A DNA stretch of 64,000 bases from JBGMEA01 sp963674555 (GTDB lineage Bacteria; Bacillota; Clostridia; Eubacteriales; Anaerofustaceae). The notes under the pieces were generated by a model, which saw nothing but the letters and a program-made list of their open reading frames with translations, made no database searches and had not been told where the DNA came from. The stretch lies in NCBI GenBank assembly GCA_963674555.1, contig OY771429.1:62001-126000 (forward strand). The letters run 5' to 3'. Within the stretch, counting starts at the first letter, position 1, and each line of letters opens with the position of its first letter. The position numbers were made by a program, and so were the translations under genes. Shown piece after piece: positions 8,144 through 16,593 of the stretch.

Positions 8144-8186
8144 AAACACTGAATGTACGCTCTGCAGAGTAATATTCAGTGTTTTT
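8144..8186 (+). terminator. Intrinsic terminator of the B12 riboswitch expression platform
   Basis: Stem AAACACTGAAT / ATTCAGTGTTT is followed by TTATTATT. Its loop contains the palindrome CTCTGCAGAG. It lies 84 bases after the aptamer and 41 before cbiB, so bound cobalamin most likely stops transcription here. Confidence 0.8.
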
Positions 8187-8226
8187 ATTATTGTTAAAAT
8201 TTCGATCTTCGGGAGTTACTGAATAA

Positions 8227-9195
8227 ATGTTTTTAATAATTTCATTTTTTGTTGGATTTGCTCTGGATCTGTTATTCGGTGAAATCCCATTACTGATCCA
8301 TCCGGTTCAACTGATCGGTAAACTTATTAATAAGACAGAACATTTTTTAAGAAGATATTCTGATGGGTCAAATCAAAGACTTGTTTGGTTAGGGAGCATT
8401 TTGGCAATTATCGTTCTACTATGTTCTGTTTTCTTCCCGATTGTGGTTCTGGGTATTGTCTGGAATTTCAATAAATTGTTATTTTACACTTTACAAGCTT
8501 GGATGTTCTATAGAATGTTAGCGATCAAGTCATTAAAAAAAGAAAGCATGAAAGTTTATGACGCACTGAAAAATGAAGGTTTACCCGCAGGAAGAAAAGC
8601 CGTCAGCATGATCGTTGGGCGAGATACCGAAAACCTAACAGAAACACAAGTGGTAAAAGCAACTGTTGAAACGATTGCTGAAAGTACTTCCGATGGGATC
8701 GTAGCTCCGATGTTTTATATGAGCATAGGCGGAGCGATTGCGTTATATGTTTATAAAGCTACAAACACCATGGATTCTATGATCGGTTACAAAAATGATC
8801 GTTACTTATATTTTGGTCGTTTTGCCGCGAAATTGGATGATGTATTAAATTATATCCCTGCTAGACTAGCGGGAATATTTATGATTATCGCGAGTTTTTT
8901 GCTTCATTATGATTATAAAAATGCCATAAAGCTCCATAAAAGAGATAAGCGTAATCACAGTAGCCCGAACAGTGCGCAAACTGAGTCAGTTTGCGCCGGA
9001 GCGCTGGGTATTCAGTTAGGCGGTAGCGCTTATTATTTTGGTAAGCTGCATGAGAAACCAACGATTGGTGACAGTAATAATGAGATCACACATGACGATA
9101 TTATAAGAGCAAATCGCTTGATGTATATGACTTCGCTTGTTGCAGCTGCAAGTTTGATGCTTATACGTCTTATAATCGTTTTAATTTTAGGATAG
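8227..9195 (+). CDS. cbiB: Adenosylcobinamide-phosphate synthase CbiB
   Basis: An integral membrane enzyme that attaches (R)-1-amino-2-propanol phosphate to adenosylcobyric acid, giving adenosylcobinamide phosphate (CobD in the aerobic nomenclature). At 322 residues it has normal length. Family blocks are visible: DLLFGEIPLLIHPVQLIG at the N-terminus, MIVGRDTENL, ETIAESTSDGIVAPMFY, ATNTMDSMIGYK and SSPNSAQTESVCAGALGIQL. There are several hydrophobic segments. It is the first gene after the B12 riboswitch, 12 bases before cobD, which makes its aminopropanol-phosphate precursor. Confidence 0.93.
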   Translation: MFLIISFFVGFALDLLFGEIPLLIHPVQLIGKLINKTEHFLRRYSDGSNQRLVWLGSILAIIVLLCSVFFPIVVLGIVWNFNKLLFYTLQAWMFYRMLAIKSLKKESMKVYDALKNEGLPAGRKAVSMIVGRDTENLTETQVVKATVETIAESTSDGIVAPMFYMSIGGAIALYVYKATNTMDSMIGYKNDRYLYFGRFAAKLDDVLNYIPARLAGIFMIIASFLLHYDYKNAIKLHKRDKRNHSSPNSAQTESVCAGALGIQLGGSAYYFGKLHEKPTIGDSNNEITHDDIIRANRLMYMTSLVAAASLMLIRLIIVLILG

Positions 9196-9207
9196 GATAT
9201 CAATTTA

Positions 9208-10266
9208 ATGGGAATGATTCACGGCGGTGATATCTACAGTGCGCGCGAAAAAATCGATGGAAGGATCATAGATTTTTCCGCAAATATCAATCCTCTCGGT
9301 ATACCGCAAGCTGTAAAAAACGCGATCAAAGACAATATAGACGGATGCGAACATTATCCGGATCCGCTAAATCGGAAGTTGCGTGATGCGATCTCTGCTT
9401 TCGAGGATATAGATAAAGAATGGATCTTATGTGGGAACGGCTCTGCTGATATTATTTTTCGTTTAACGTATGCTCTGAAGCCTAAAAAAGCGCTTCTTCT
9501 TGCCCCGACATTCGCTGAATATGAATGTGCTATAAAAAATACAGGGACCGAAATCACGTATTTTCATTTGAAAGAAGAAGATGAATTTAAGATAACCGAG
9601 GATATCCTGTCACATGTAAAGCCTGAATTCGACATTATGTTTGTATGCAATCCAAATAATCCCACGGGACAAATTACAGATCCCAAACTGATGGTGAGAG
9701 TCCTAAATCACTGCTGTGAACATAACGTATTATTGGTTATCGATGAGTGTTTTATTGATTTTTTAAGAGACAGTGAAAAGTATACTCTAAAAAATGAATT
9801 GAAAAGTTTTGACAACCTTTTGATCTTAAAAGCTTTTACAAAAACTTTCTCGATACCGGGAATACGTTTAGGTTATGCGCTTTGTTCAAATCAAGATTTA
9901 TTGTTTCGTATTACGCAAAGCGGACAACCTTGGAGTGTGTCTGTGTTAGCTGAAAGCGCAGGTATTGCGGCCTTTTCCGATAAAGACTATTTACCGCAGA
10001 CGAAAGAATATATCGAGCATGAACGCGTTTATTTAACCGATCACTTAAAAAAATTGAATATAAGAGTATATAACTCTGAGGCGAATTATATCCTTTTTCG
10101 CACCGAAGATATCATTCCACTGAAACAAATGTTATTTGAACACGGGATATTGATAAGAAGTTGCGAAAACTACAACGGGTTGGATGAACACTACTATCGA
10201 GTAGCTGTAAAAAAACATGAGGAAAATATAATTTTGATCGAAGAGATGAATAAAGTACTTGGTTGA
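9208..10266 (+). CDS. cobD: L-threonine-O-3-phosphate decarboxylase
   Basis: A PLP enzyme that decarboxylates threonine phosphate to aminopropanol phosphate, the CbiB substrate. The 352 residues belong to fold-type I aminotransferases near HisC. The opening HGG followed by DFSANINPLGIP is diagnostic of CobD rather than HisC. The PLP lysine is Lys212 in KAFTKTFSIPGIRLGYAL. NPNNPTGQ (about 151-158) and the Asp in VIDECFIDF complete the cofactor pocket. The operon position between cbiB and cobQ supports the call strongly. Confidence 0.9.
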   Translation: MGMIHGGDIYSAREKIDGRIIDFSANINPLGIPQAVKNAIKDNIDGCEHYPDPLNRKLRDAISAFEDIDKEWILCGNGSADIIFRLTYALKPKKALLLAPTFAEYECAIKNTGTEITYFHLKEEDEFKITEDILSHVKPEFDIMFVCNPNNPTGQITDPKLMVRVLNHCCEHNVLLVIDECFIDFLRDSEKYTLKNELKSFDNLLILKAFTKTFSIPGIRLGYALCSNQDLLFRITQSGQPWSVSVLAESAGIAAFSDKDYLPQTKEYIEHERVYLTDHLKKLNIRVYNSEANYILFRTEDIIPLKQMLFEHGILIRSCENYNGLDEHYYRVAVKKHEENIILIEEMNKVLG

Positions 10267-10278
10267 TAAGAGGATCGC

Positions 10279-11379
10279 ATGACTCATATAATGATCATTA
10301 TTGATGGAATGAACGATGAAATAAATAACGGATTTTCGCAATACGAAAATATGTATCATATGCAACAGAACGGCGCTTACGGTACATTTGATGTATGCCC
10401 AGAAGATTATCACGTAGACAGTTTGACTTGCATATTGACATTGTTGGGTGTTTCCGCAAAAGATATACCGTACGGTAGATCCTATTTTGAAGCCTTATAT
10501 AAAGAACTCCCAGTAGAAAATAACGATTTGATCCTTCGGTGTAATTTAGTCCGTATTGAAGATCAAAAATTAGTTTCATCATGCTGTCAGGAATTAAAAC
10601 CAAAAGAATTCAATGAGCTTGCTAATTTATATGATGAACTTTCTACAGAACGAGTGCACTTGCATCACATGAGTACATATAAGAATATATTGAACATAAA
10701 GGACGCGAAGGAGCGGATCGAGCATATCAAAACATTTGCACCGCATGAAAATATCGGACGAAAATTCGAAGAACTATTTCCCATTGATGATCACCTTTCA
10801 GATTTGATAAGAACATTTATTCAAAGAAGTATAAAAACATTGAATCGGGGAAATCAAAATGGTATGTACGCTTTACTTCCATGGGGAGAGTCGATTTATC
10901 AAGAATTACCTTTATTTTTTGAGTTGCATCAGCTATCTTCTGTTTCGATATGCGCTACGGAGATCGTAAAGGGGCTATCAATGGCGATGGGTATGGAGGT
11001 TCCATATATCGCATCTACAACAGCAGATATCGACACAGATCTAATCAATAAATGCAATGCGGTAATTGATCGAATAGGACAAAAAGATTTTATTTTACTA
11101 CATATCAATGGTTCAGACGAAGCATCGCATCGCAGTGACATAAAAAATAAAGTAAATTTTATCAGCCGCATCGATCAAGAAGTGATCGGACCATTATTAG
11201 AATATATCCCGAACGAGACCAATATCATGATAACATCGGACCACAGTACATATATCGATAGCGGTGAACATCACAATGATCCGCAACCGTTTATTCTTTA
11301 CAATAAAAACAAACTACCCAAAGGATATATAGGTTCATATAACGGTATACAAGCCGTAGAACTTCTATGTGGATATTAA
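10279..11379 (+). CDS. Alkaline-phosphatase-superfamily enzyme, phosphoglycerate mutase (ApgM)-like, in B12 operon
   Basis: 366 residues resembling archaeal-type cofactor-independent phosphoglycerate mutase. Metal-ligand motifs of the alkaline phosphatase superfamily are present: IIIDGMND with Asp9, a plausible nucleophile Ser48 in VDSLTCILTLLG, and the C-terminal NGSDEASHRSD and SDHST followed by EHHNDPQPF. The ApgM consensus around the nucleophile (PGSDxANLSxLG) is changed here, so true mutase activity is doubtful. It sits between cobD and cobQ under the B12 riboswitch. No cobC or cobZ is seen in this operon, so an alpha-ribazole-phosphate phosphatase role is an attractive inference. A cobinamide-branch phosphatase is an alternative. 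Confidence 0.65.
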   Translation: MTHIMIIIDGMNDEINNGFSQYENMYHMQQNGAYGTFDVCPEDYHVDSLTCILTLLGVSAKDIPYGRSYFEALYKELPVENNDLILRCNLVRIEDQKLVSSCCQELKPKEFNELANLYDELSTERVHLHHMSTYKNILNIKDAKERIEHIKTFAPHENIGRKFEELFPIDDHLSDLIRTFIQRSIKTLNRGNQNGMYALLPWGESIYQELPLFFELHQLSSVSICATEIVKGLSMAMGMEVPYIASTTADIDTDLINKCNAVIDRIGQKDFILLHINGSDEASHRSDIKNKVNFISRIDQEVIGPLLEYIPNETNIMITSDHSTYIDSGEHHNDPQPFILYNKNKLPKGYIGSYNGIQAVELLCGY

Positions 11380-11390
11380 AGGAGATAGAA

Positions 11391-12905
11391 ATGGCAAAAT
11401 CGATCATGATACAGGGTACAACATCGAATGCAGGCAAAAGTGTTTTGACTGCTGCGTTATGCCGAATTCTAAAACAAGATGGCTATAAAGTTGCACCGTT
11501 TAAATCGCAAAACATGGCTTTAAATTCTTATATTACAAAAGAAGGTCTGGAAATGGGAAGAGCACAGGTTATGCAGGCAGAAGCCGCAGGTATCGATCCT
11601 CATGTTAACATGAATCCTATCTTATTAAAACCAACGAATGACATGGGCTCGCAGGTCATATTAAACGGTGAAGTATTGGGCGATATGCAAGCGACAGAGT
11701 ATTATACCCATAAAGAAGAGTTGATCCCGCATATTATGAAAGCCTATAATCAACTTGCCGATGAATACGATGTAATCGTGATCGAAGGAGCAGGGAGCCC
11801 CGCTGAGATAAATCTACGAGATCAAGACATTGTAAATATGGGACTTGCGGCATTAGTCGACGCGCCTGTTCTTATAGTCGGAGACATTGATAGAGGTGGC
11901 GTTTTTGCTTCTCTTGCGGGAACCCTTATGTTGTTTACCGATGAAGAACGTGCGCGGGTTAAAGGGACGATCATTAACAAGTTTCGCGGAGATCTTGAGA
12001 TATTAAAACCCGGACTCCGCATGCTTGAAGATATTACAGATAAGCCCGTATTGGGTGTTGTACCGTATTTCAGATTAGACCTTGATGATGAAGACAGTTT
12101 GACTGAAAGATTTGAACGTAAAAATACAAGATCATTGGTGGACATTGCAGTTATACGACTGCCAAGGATATCTAATTTTACGGATTTTAACGCGCTCGAA
12201 TTTATCCCAGGGGTATCACTTCGATATGTTTCCGAACCACGCAAATTAGGTGATCCGGACATGATCGTAATACCGGGAAGCAAGAACACGATGGGTGATC
12301 TGAAATGGCTTAGAGAGAGTGGATTTGAAGCACTGATCCTGCGACATGCCTCTCAAGAAAAAACAGTGTTCGGTGTTTGCGGCGGATATCAAATGCTCGG
12401 TGAAGAATTAAGTGATCCTTACTGCGTGGAAGAAGGGGGAAGTATGAGAGGGCTTGGATTATTGCCGATAGACACAGTATTTGAAAAACAAAAAAGAAGG
12501 ACACAAGTGCAAGGCAATATAGCGTGCATAGAAGGTCTGTTATCAAAGATGAGTGAAACAGAATTTGAAGGGTATGAGATACACATGGGGATAAGCACAC
12601 CCAAAGAAGAGTTGCCTTCTTTAGCGCAAATAAATCTCGTTTCTGATGGTGAAGTCAGTCAGGTTGACGGATTTTATAAAGGAAATATTTATGGAAGTTA
12701 TATACATGGTTTATTCGATAAAGAAGATATTGCTAAATCGTTAATAATCAGTTTATATGAATCAAAAGGGTTAAATTACGATGAAGTAACAGCGATCGAT
12801 ATGAAAGCCTATAAGGAAGAGCAATATGACAAACTTGCTCAAATCGTGAGAGAAAATATTGATATGGATCAGATCTATGAAATAATAAACCACAATGGAA
12901 GTTAA
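11391..12905 (+). CDS. cobQ: Cobyric acid synthase
   Basis: This enzyme amidates adenosylcobyrinic a,c-diamide at four side chains to give adenosylcobyric acid, the CbiB substrate. The 504 residues start with the P-loop-like GTTSNAGKS of the dethiobiotin-synthetase fold. The glutaminase half carries nucleophile Cys330 (FGVCGGYQMLGE) and His439 (YIHGLFD), the class I amidotransferase pair of CobB/CobQ. An in-frame ATG at 11367 lies inside the preceding gene. I chose 11391, where AAAGGAGATAGAA gives a proper ribosome site. It is the last gene of the riboswitch operon, ahead of a strong hairpin. Confidence 0.95.
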   Translation: MAKSIMIQGTTSNAGKSVLTAALCRILKQDGYKVAPFKSQNMALNSYITKEGLEMGRAQVMQAEAAGIDPHVNMNPILLKPTNDMGSQVILNGEVLGDMQATEYYTHKEELIPHIMKAYNQLADEYDVIVIEGAGSPAEINLRDQDIVNMGLAALVDAPVLIVGDIDRGGVFASLAGTLMLFTDEERARVKGTIINKFRGDLEILKPGLRMLEDITDKPVLGVVPYFRLDLDDEDSLTERFERKNTRSLVDIAVIRLPRISNFTDFNALEFIPGVSLRYVSEPRKLGDPDMIVIPGSKNTMGDLKWLRESGFEALILRHASQEKTVFGVCGGYQMLGEELSDPYCVEEGGSMRGLGLLPIDTVFEKQKRRTQVQGNIACIEGLLSKMSETEFEGYEIHMGISTPKEELPSLAQINLVSDGEVSQVDGFYKGNIYGSYIHGLFDKEDIAKSLIISLYESKGLNYDEVTAIDMKAYKEEQYDKLAQIVRENIDMDQIYEIINHNGS

Positions 12906-12913
12906 ATCATTCT

Positions 12914-12946
12914 TTTAATATAAGGCGATTTTCGCCTTATATTAAA
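12914..12946 (+). terminator. Long hairpin terminator after cobQ
   Basis: A perfect 15-bp stem (12914-12928 / 12932-12946) with core AAGGCGA / TCGCCTT and loop TTT. The arms end in AAA/TTT but no long T-run follows on the plus strand. Confidence 0.7.
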
Positions 12947-12972
12947 TTATCTTTAGAATTTGATGAGAATTA

Positions 12973-13001
12973 TTGACTGTTAATATTATAGTACATATAA
13001 T
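12973..13001 (+). promoter_or_regulatory. Promoter of the fatty-acid synthesis operon
   Basis: TTGACT (12973-12978), exactly 17 bases, then a perfect TATAAT (12996-13001). It stands 42 bases before the fabT start and overlaps the inverted repeat listed next. Confidence 0.8.
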
Positions 13002-13021
13002 TAGTTTGTTAAGCTAATTAT
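12997..13021. promoter_or_regulatory. Inverted-repeat operator, probably for FabT
   Basis: Perfect 8-bp arms ATAATTAG and CTAATTAT flank the 9-base centre TTTGTTAAG. The repeat covers most of the -10 box and the expected transcription start, so a bound dimer would block RNA polymerase. The MarR-type regulator encoded immediately downstream is the likely ligand. Confidence 0.6.
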
Positions 13022-13043
13022 TTTTTTTTAAGGAGGGAAATTC

Positions 13044-13502
13044 ATGGATGAATTCTCGGAAAAATTAAATCATCTTCTTGTCGATACATTTCGACATATC
13101 TTAAAAGTTGAAGAAGAACTGATTCAATCATCCGGTATTAATTTGACGATCAATGAATTTCACCTTATTGAGTCTATCGCCAGCAGTAAAGATAAACTAA
13201 TGTCTATCAGTGAAATTGCGGAAGATCTGGGTGTAACTTTACCTTCCGTGACGATAGCGATCAATAAGCTTCTGAAAAAAGGATATGTGGAGAAACAGAA
13301 ATGTGAAAAAGACGGGCGCGTTGTGTTTGTGAAACTTACCAGACTTGGAACAAAAACCAATGCCGCGCATCAATATTTTCACCAGTCTATGGTCAGAAAT
13401 ATCGTAAAAGATTTAACGACAGAAGAAAAAGATGCAATGATGAAAGGTATCTCAAAACTGGACAGTTTTTTCAAACAGAGGCTTGACGATACGGAGGAAT
13501 AA
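13044..13502 (+). CDS. fabT: MarR-family regulator, FabT-like
   Basis: 152 residues with a winged helix-turn-helix (about 45-100: SISEIAEDLGVTLPSVTIAINKLLKKGYV, then the wing CEKDGRVVFVKLT). It is the first gene of a fab cluster in the order found in streptococci and enterococci, where FabT represses fatty-acid synthesis with acyl-ACP as corepressor. I infer the same role and autoregulation through the repeat over the promoter. The ATG follows AAGGAGGG, and the stop abuts the fabH start. Family membership is clear; the identity as FabT rests on position. Confidence 0.85.
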   Translation: MDEFSEKLNHLLVDTFRHILKVEEELIQSSGINLTINEFHLIESIASSKDKLMSISEIAEDLGVTLPSVTIAINKLLKKGYVEKQKCEKDGRVVFVKLTRLGTKTNAAHQYFHQSMVRNIVKDLTTEEKDAMMKGISKLDSFFKQRLDDTEE

Positions 13503-14459
13503 ATGAGTTTTACAATCAAAGGGACCGGAAGTTCCTACCCGAAAAGGGTTGTCACAAATGATGATTTGGCATCTGTTGTGGATACATCCGACGAATGGAT
13601 CAGAACACGAACAGGCATAAGTGAAAGAAGGATTTGCACCGATGAAACATTGAGCGATCTGGTATTTGAAGCCGGTAAAGCGGCATTGGAAGATGCCGGT
13701 CTGAAAGCTGATGAAATAGATCTTATCATATGCTCAACGATAAGAGCAGATACGATCACCCCGTCAATGGCTTGTATCCTTCAGGAACGTTTGCGTGCAA
13801 CATGCCCGGCATTTGACATTAACGCAGCTTGCTCAGGCTTTATATATGCGATGGATGTTGCGATAGGGTATTTTGCGCGAGGCAAAGCGAAAAATATTTT
13901 GATCGTTTCAGCTGAAGCAATGTCTAAACTGGTAGACTGGACGGACCGCGCAACTTGTGTGCTTTTCGGTGACGGAGCAGGTGCAGTGCTTTTATCGGAA
14001 GGTGAAGATCTATTATCGATAAAAACGACAGCTACGGGAAGGGATCTGTTGTTCATACCTAATGTTGAGGGGAATTCCCCATTCTCAGAACAGGTTGAAT
14101 CAGAACCCTATTTAGCGATGAAAGGTCAAGAGGTATTCAAGTTTGCGGTAAATGCTATTTGTGATGATTTAAAAGATGTCATACATGAAGCAGGATTTCA
14201 GGAATCAGACATAGCTCACGTGCTTTTACATCAAGCCAATCAACGCATTACAAATACCGCAAAAAAATGTTTAAAAATCGATCCTGATAAATACCACGAA
14301 AATATCGATCGATTTGGTAATACGTCATCAGCAACGATCCCTGTTATCTTAGATGAGATCAATAAAGCAGGTAAGTTAAGCAATGGGGATCTACTGGCAA
14401 TGTCTGCTTTTGGCGGAGGCCTGACAACCGGTGCATGCGTCATTAGATGGAATAAATAA
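13503..14459 (+). CDS. fabH: 3-oxoacyl-[ACP] synthase III
   Basis: KAS III starts each fatty-acid chain by condensing an acyl-CoA primer with malonyl-ACP. The 318 residues have the catalytic triad of the family: Cys110 in NAACSGF, His243 in HQANQRI and Asn273 in GNTSSATIP. The N-terminal DEWIRTRTGISERR is the primer/CoA pocket signature. The ATG directly follows the fabT stop, with GGAGG inside the end of fabT, so the genes are coupled. Confidence 0.96.
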   Translation: MSFTIKGTGSSYPKRVVTNDDLASVVDTSDEWIRTRTGISERRICTDETLSDLVFEAGKAALEDAGLKADEIDLIICSTIRADTITPSMACILQERLRATCPAFDINAACSGFIYAMDVAIGYFARGKAKNILIVSAEAMSKLVDWTDRATCVLFGDGAGAVLLSEGEDLLSIKTTATGRDLLFIPNVEGNSPFSEQVESEPYLAMKGQEVFKFAVNAICDDLKDVIHEAGFQESDIAHVLLHQANQRITNTAKKCLKIDPDKYHENIDRFGNTSSATIPVILDEINKAGKLSNGDLLAMSAFGGGLTTGACVIRWNK

Positions 14460-14491
14460 TTATATTATTATATTAATAGGAGAAATAAAAA

Positions 14492-14713
14492 ATGGTATTA
14501 GAAAAAGTAATCGAGTTAATTGAAGAGTATAAAGATGAGGGTGATTTGGGAATCACTAGTGATTCGACTTTTGAAGAATTAAGTTTAGATTCTTTGGATA
14601 CGGTTGAATTGGTCATGAATTTGGAAGCTGAATTTGATGTTACGATCGAAGTGAACGAAGATATCAAAACAGTCGGTGATATCGTAGAAATTATTGAAAG
14701 TGAAATGGAATAA
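14492..14713 (+). CDS. acpP: Acyl carrier protein
   Basis: 73 residues, acidic, four-helix ACP. Ser34 in the DSLDTVEL motif is the phosphopantetheine attachment site loaded by AcpS (gene at 3 kb). It carries the growing acyl chain between all the Fab enzymes of this operon. AATAGGAG precedes the ATG. Confidence 0.96.
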   Translation: MVLEKVIELIEEYKDEGDLGITSDSTFEELSLDSLDTVELVMNLEAEFDVTIEVNEDIKTVGDIVEIIESEME

Positions 14714-14724
14714 GGAGCAAACAT

Positions 14725-15672
14725 ATGATTAAGACACCTATATGTGATTTGCTGCATATCGAATATCCGATATTTCAAGGCGGGATGGCTTGGATAGCAG
14801 ATGCTGAACTGGCTGCTGCTGTTTCAAACGGCGGAGGTCTTGGGATCATAGCCGCAATGAATGCAGATGCCGAATGGCTTCGTAAAGAAATACGTAAAGC
14901 AAAGGATCTGACCGATAAACCATTTGGCGTGAATGTTATGCTCATGAGCCCTTTTGCGCAGGAAGTGGCACAGGTTGTTGCTGAAGAAAAAGTCAAAGTT
15001 GTTACGACTGGTGCAGGGAATCCTTCAAAGTATATGAAAGATTGGATCGCTGCAGGCATTAAAGTGATACCTGTGGTACCTTCAACAGCTATAGCAAAAT
15101 TAGTAGCAAGAAACGGCGCGTCTGCAGTGATCGCAGAAGGATGTGAGTCAGGCGGGCATATCGGTGAACTAACAACGATGGCGTTGGTGCCTCAAGTTTG
15201 TGACGCGGTTGAGATACCTGTTCTAGCAGCAGGCGGCATCGCTGACGGGAGAGCTTTGGCTGCAGCACTTGCTTTAGGTGCAGTGGGTGTACAAGTCGGT
15301 ACAAGATTCCTTGTTGCGAATGAATGTAATGTGCATCAAAATTTTAAAGATAAAATCATCAAAGCAAAAGATATCGATACGATATCGACAGGCAAACGAT
15401 TGGGTCATCCTGTTCGCTCATTAAAAACAAAATTCTCAAGAAATTATTTTAAAAAAGAATACGACTGTACGATCTCGAATGAAGAGCTTGAAGCATTGGG
15501 TAGCGGAGCTTTTCGTTTGGCTGCCGTTGAGGGCGATGATGATGACGGGTGTTTCTTGGCAGGTCAAGTTTCCGGACTTGTTACGAAAGAACAACCTGCA
15601 GCGGAAATTATTAAAGAAATGTTTAATGAAGCCGAAGTTGTTTTGAAAGATATACAAAAATGGATAAAATAG
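14725..15672 (+). CDS. fabK: Enoyl-[ACP] reductase II (FMN-dependent)
   Basis: FabK carries out the last step of each elongation cycle, reducing trans-2-enoyl-ACP with NAD(P)H through FMN. It replaces FabI and is not related to it. The 315 residues form a TIM-barrel of the nitronate-monooxygenase/FabK family: start IEYPIFQGGMAWIADAELAA, the FMN-binding AEGCESGGHIG (about 133-143), and VLAAGGIADGRAL with ALGAVGVQVGTRFL. Position in the fab cluster separates it from nitronate monooxygenases. The end overlaps fabD by 13 bases. This enzyme type is known to confer triclosan insensitivity. Confidence 0.95.
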   Translation: MIKTPICDLLHIEYPIFQGGMAWIADAELAAAVSNGGGLGIIAAMNADAEWLRKEIRKAKDLTDKPFGVNVMLMSPFAQEVAQVVAEEKVKVVTTGAGNPSKYMKDWIAAGIKVIPVVPSTAIAKLVARNGASAVIAEGCESGGHIGELTTMALVPQVCDAVEIPVLAAGGIADGRALAAALALGAVGVQVGTRFLVANECNVHQNFKDKIIKAKDIDTISTGKRLGHPVRSLKTKFSRNYFKKEYDCTISNEELEALGSGAFRLAAVEGDDDDGCFLAGQVSGLVTKEQPAAEIIKEMFNEAEVVLKDIQKWIK

Positions 15673-16592
15673 CCTTAGTTTTTCCCGGTCAAGGGGCACA
15701 GTATCATGGTATGGGAAAAGAATTGTATGATACTTCACCCGCGGCAAAACACGTGTTTCAAATGGCGGAGACAATTCGTCCGGGTACAATAAAGCAAACT
15801 TTTGAAGCTGAAAAGGAAGAATTGTCGGAAACGATCAATACACAACCTTGTTTATTTTGTGTAGATTTAGCCGCAGCCGAAGCTTTAAAAGAAGCAGATA
15901 TCATTCCGGATGCTGTTGCAGGATTTTCCTTAGGAGAAATCGCTGCACTTACTTTTGCGGGGGTCTTTGATAAAAAAGACGGATTCCAATTTGTCTGTGA
16001 ACGGGCAGAAGCCATGCATAAAGCGGCACTTAGTTCAGACGGAGAAATGTATGCGGTGCTAAAATTGGACCATGCAGTTACAGAAGATATCTGTTCTCAT
16101 TATACAGATATTTACCCTGTGAATTATAATTCACCCGGACAATTAGTTGTTGCTGGTAGAAAAGAATCATTTGATGATTTTACAAAAGAAGTAAACGAGC
16201 ATAAAGGTAAGGCGATCAAATTGCCTGTTAGCGGAGGATTCCATTCTCCATTTATGAACGATGCCGTAAACAACATGAAAGATGAAATAGATAAATATGA
16301 TCTAAATCAACCTAAATTACCTGTTTACGCGAATTATTCCGGATTGCCTTATAGTGATAATGAAGAACAAATTAAAGACATGTTATTAAAACAGATCAAT
16401 CATCCCGTACGGTGGCAACAATTGATTGAACACATGAATAGTGAGGGGATCAATACTTTCATTGAAGTAGGTGCGGGAAAAGTATTATCAAAATTGATCG
16501 GCAGGATCATTTCCGGTGCAAAGATATACAATGTTGAAGATCAAAAATCATTGCATCATACGATACAATCAATCAAAGAAGAGGTATTATGA
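15660..16592 (+). CDS. fabD: Malonyl-CoA:ACP transacylase
   Basis: Transfers malonyl from CoA to ACP, feeding FabH and FabF. The 310 residues have FPGQGAQ at the start, nucleophile Ser90 in GFSLGE and the catalytic His in SGGFHSPFM (about 194). The start lies inside the last codons of fabK, so translation is coupled. The fabG ATG begins one base after the stop. Confidence 0.96.
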   Translation: MDKIALVFPGQGAQYHGMGKELYDTSPAAKHVFQMAETIRPGTIKQTFEAEKEELSETINTQPCLFCVDLAAAEALKEADIIPDAVAGFSLGEIAALTFAGVFDKKDGFQFVCERAEAMHKAALSSDGEMYAVLKLDHAVTEDICSHYTDIYPVNYNSPGQLVVAGRKESFDDFTKEVNEHKGKAIKLPVSGGFHSPFMNDAVNNMKDEIDKYDLNQPKLPVYANYSGLPYSDNEEQIKDMLLKQINHPVRWQQLIEHMNSEGINTFIEVGAGKVLSKLIGRIISGAKIYNVEDQKSLHHTIQSIKEEVL

Positions 16593-16593
16593 A

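Noticed and set aside
7868..8149. Minus-strand open frame of 93 codons
   Set aside because: It lies wholly across the cobalamin riboswitch and has no ribosome site.
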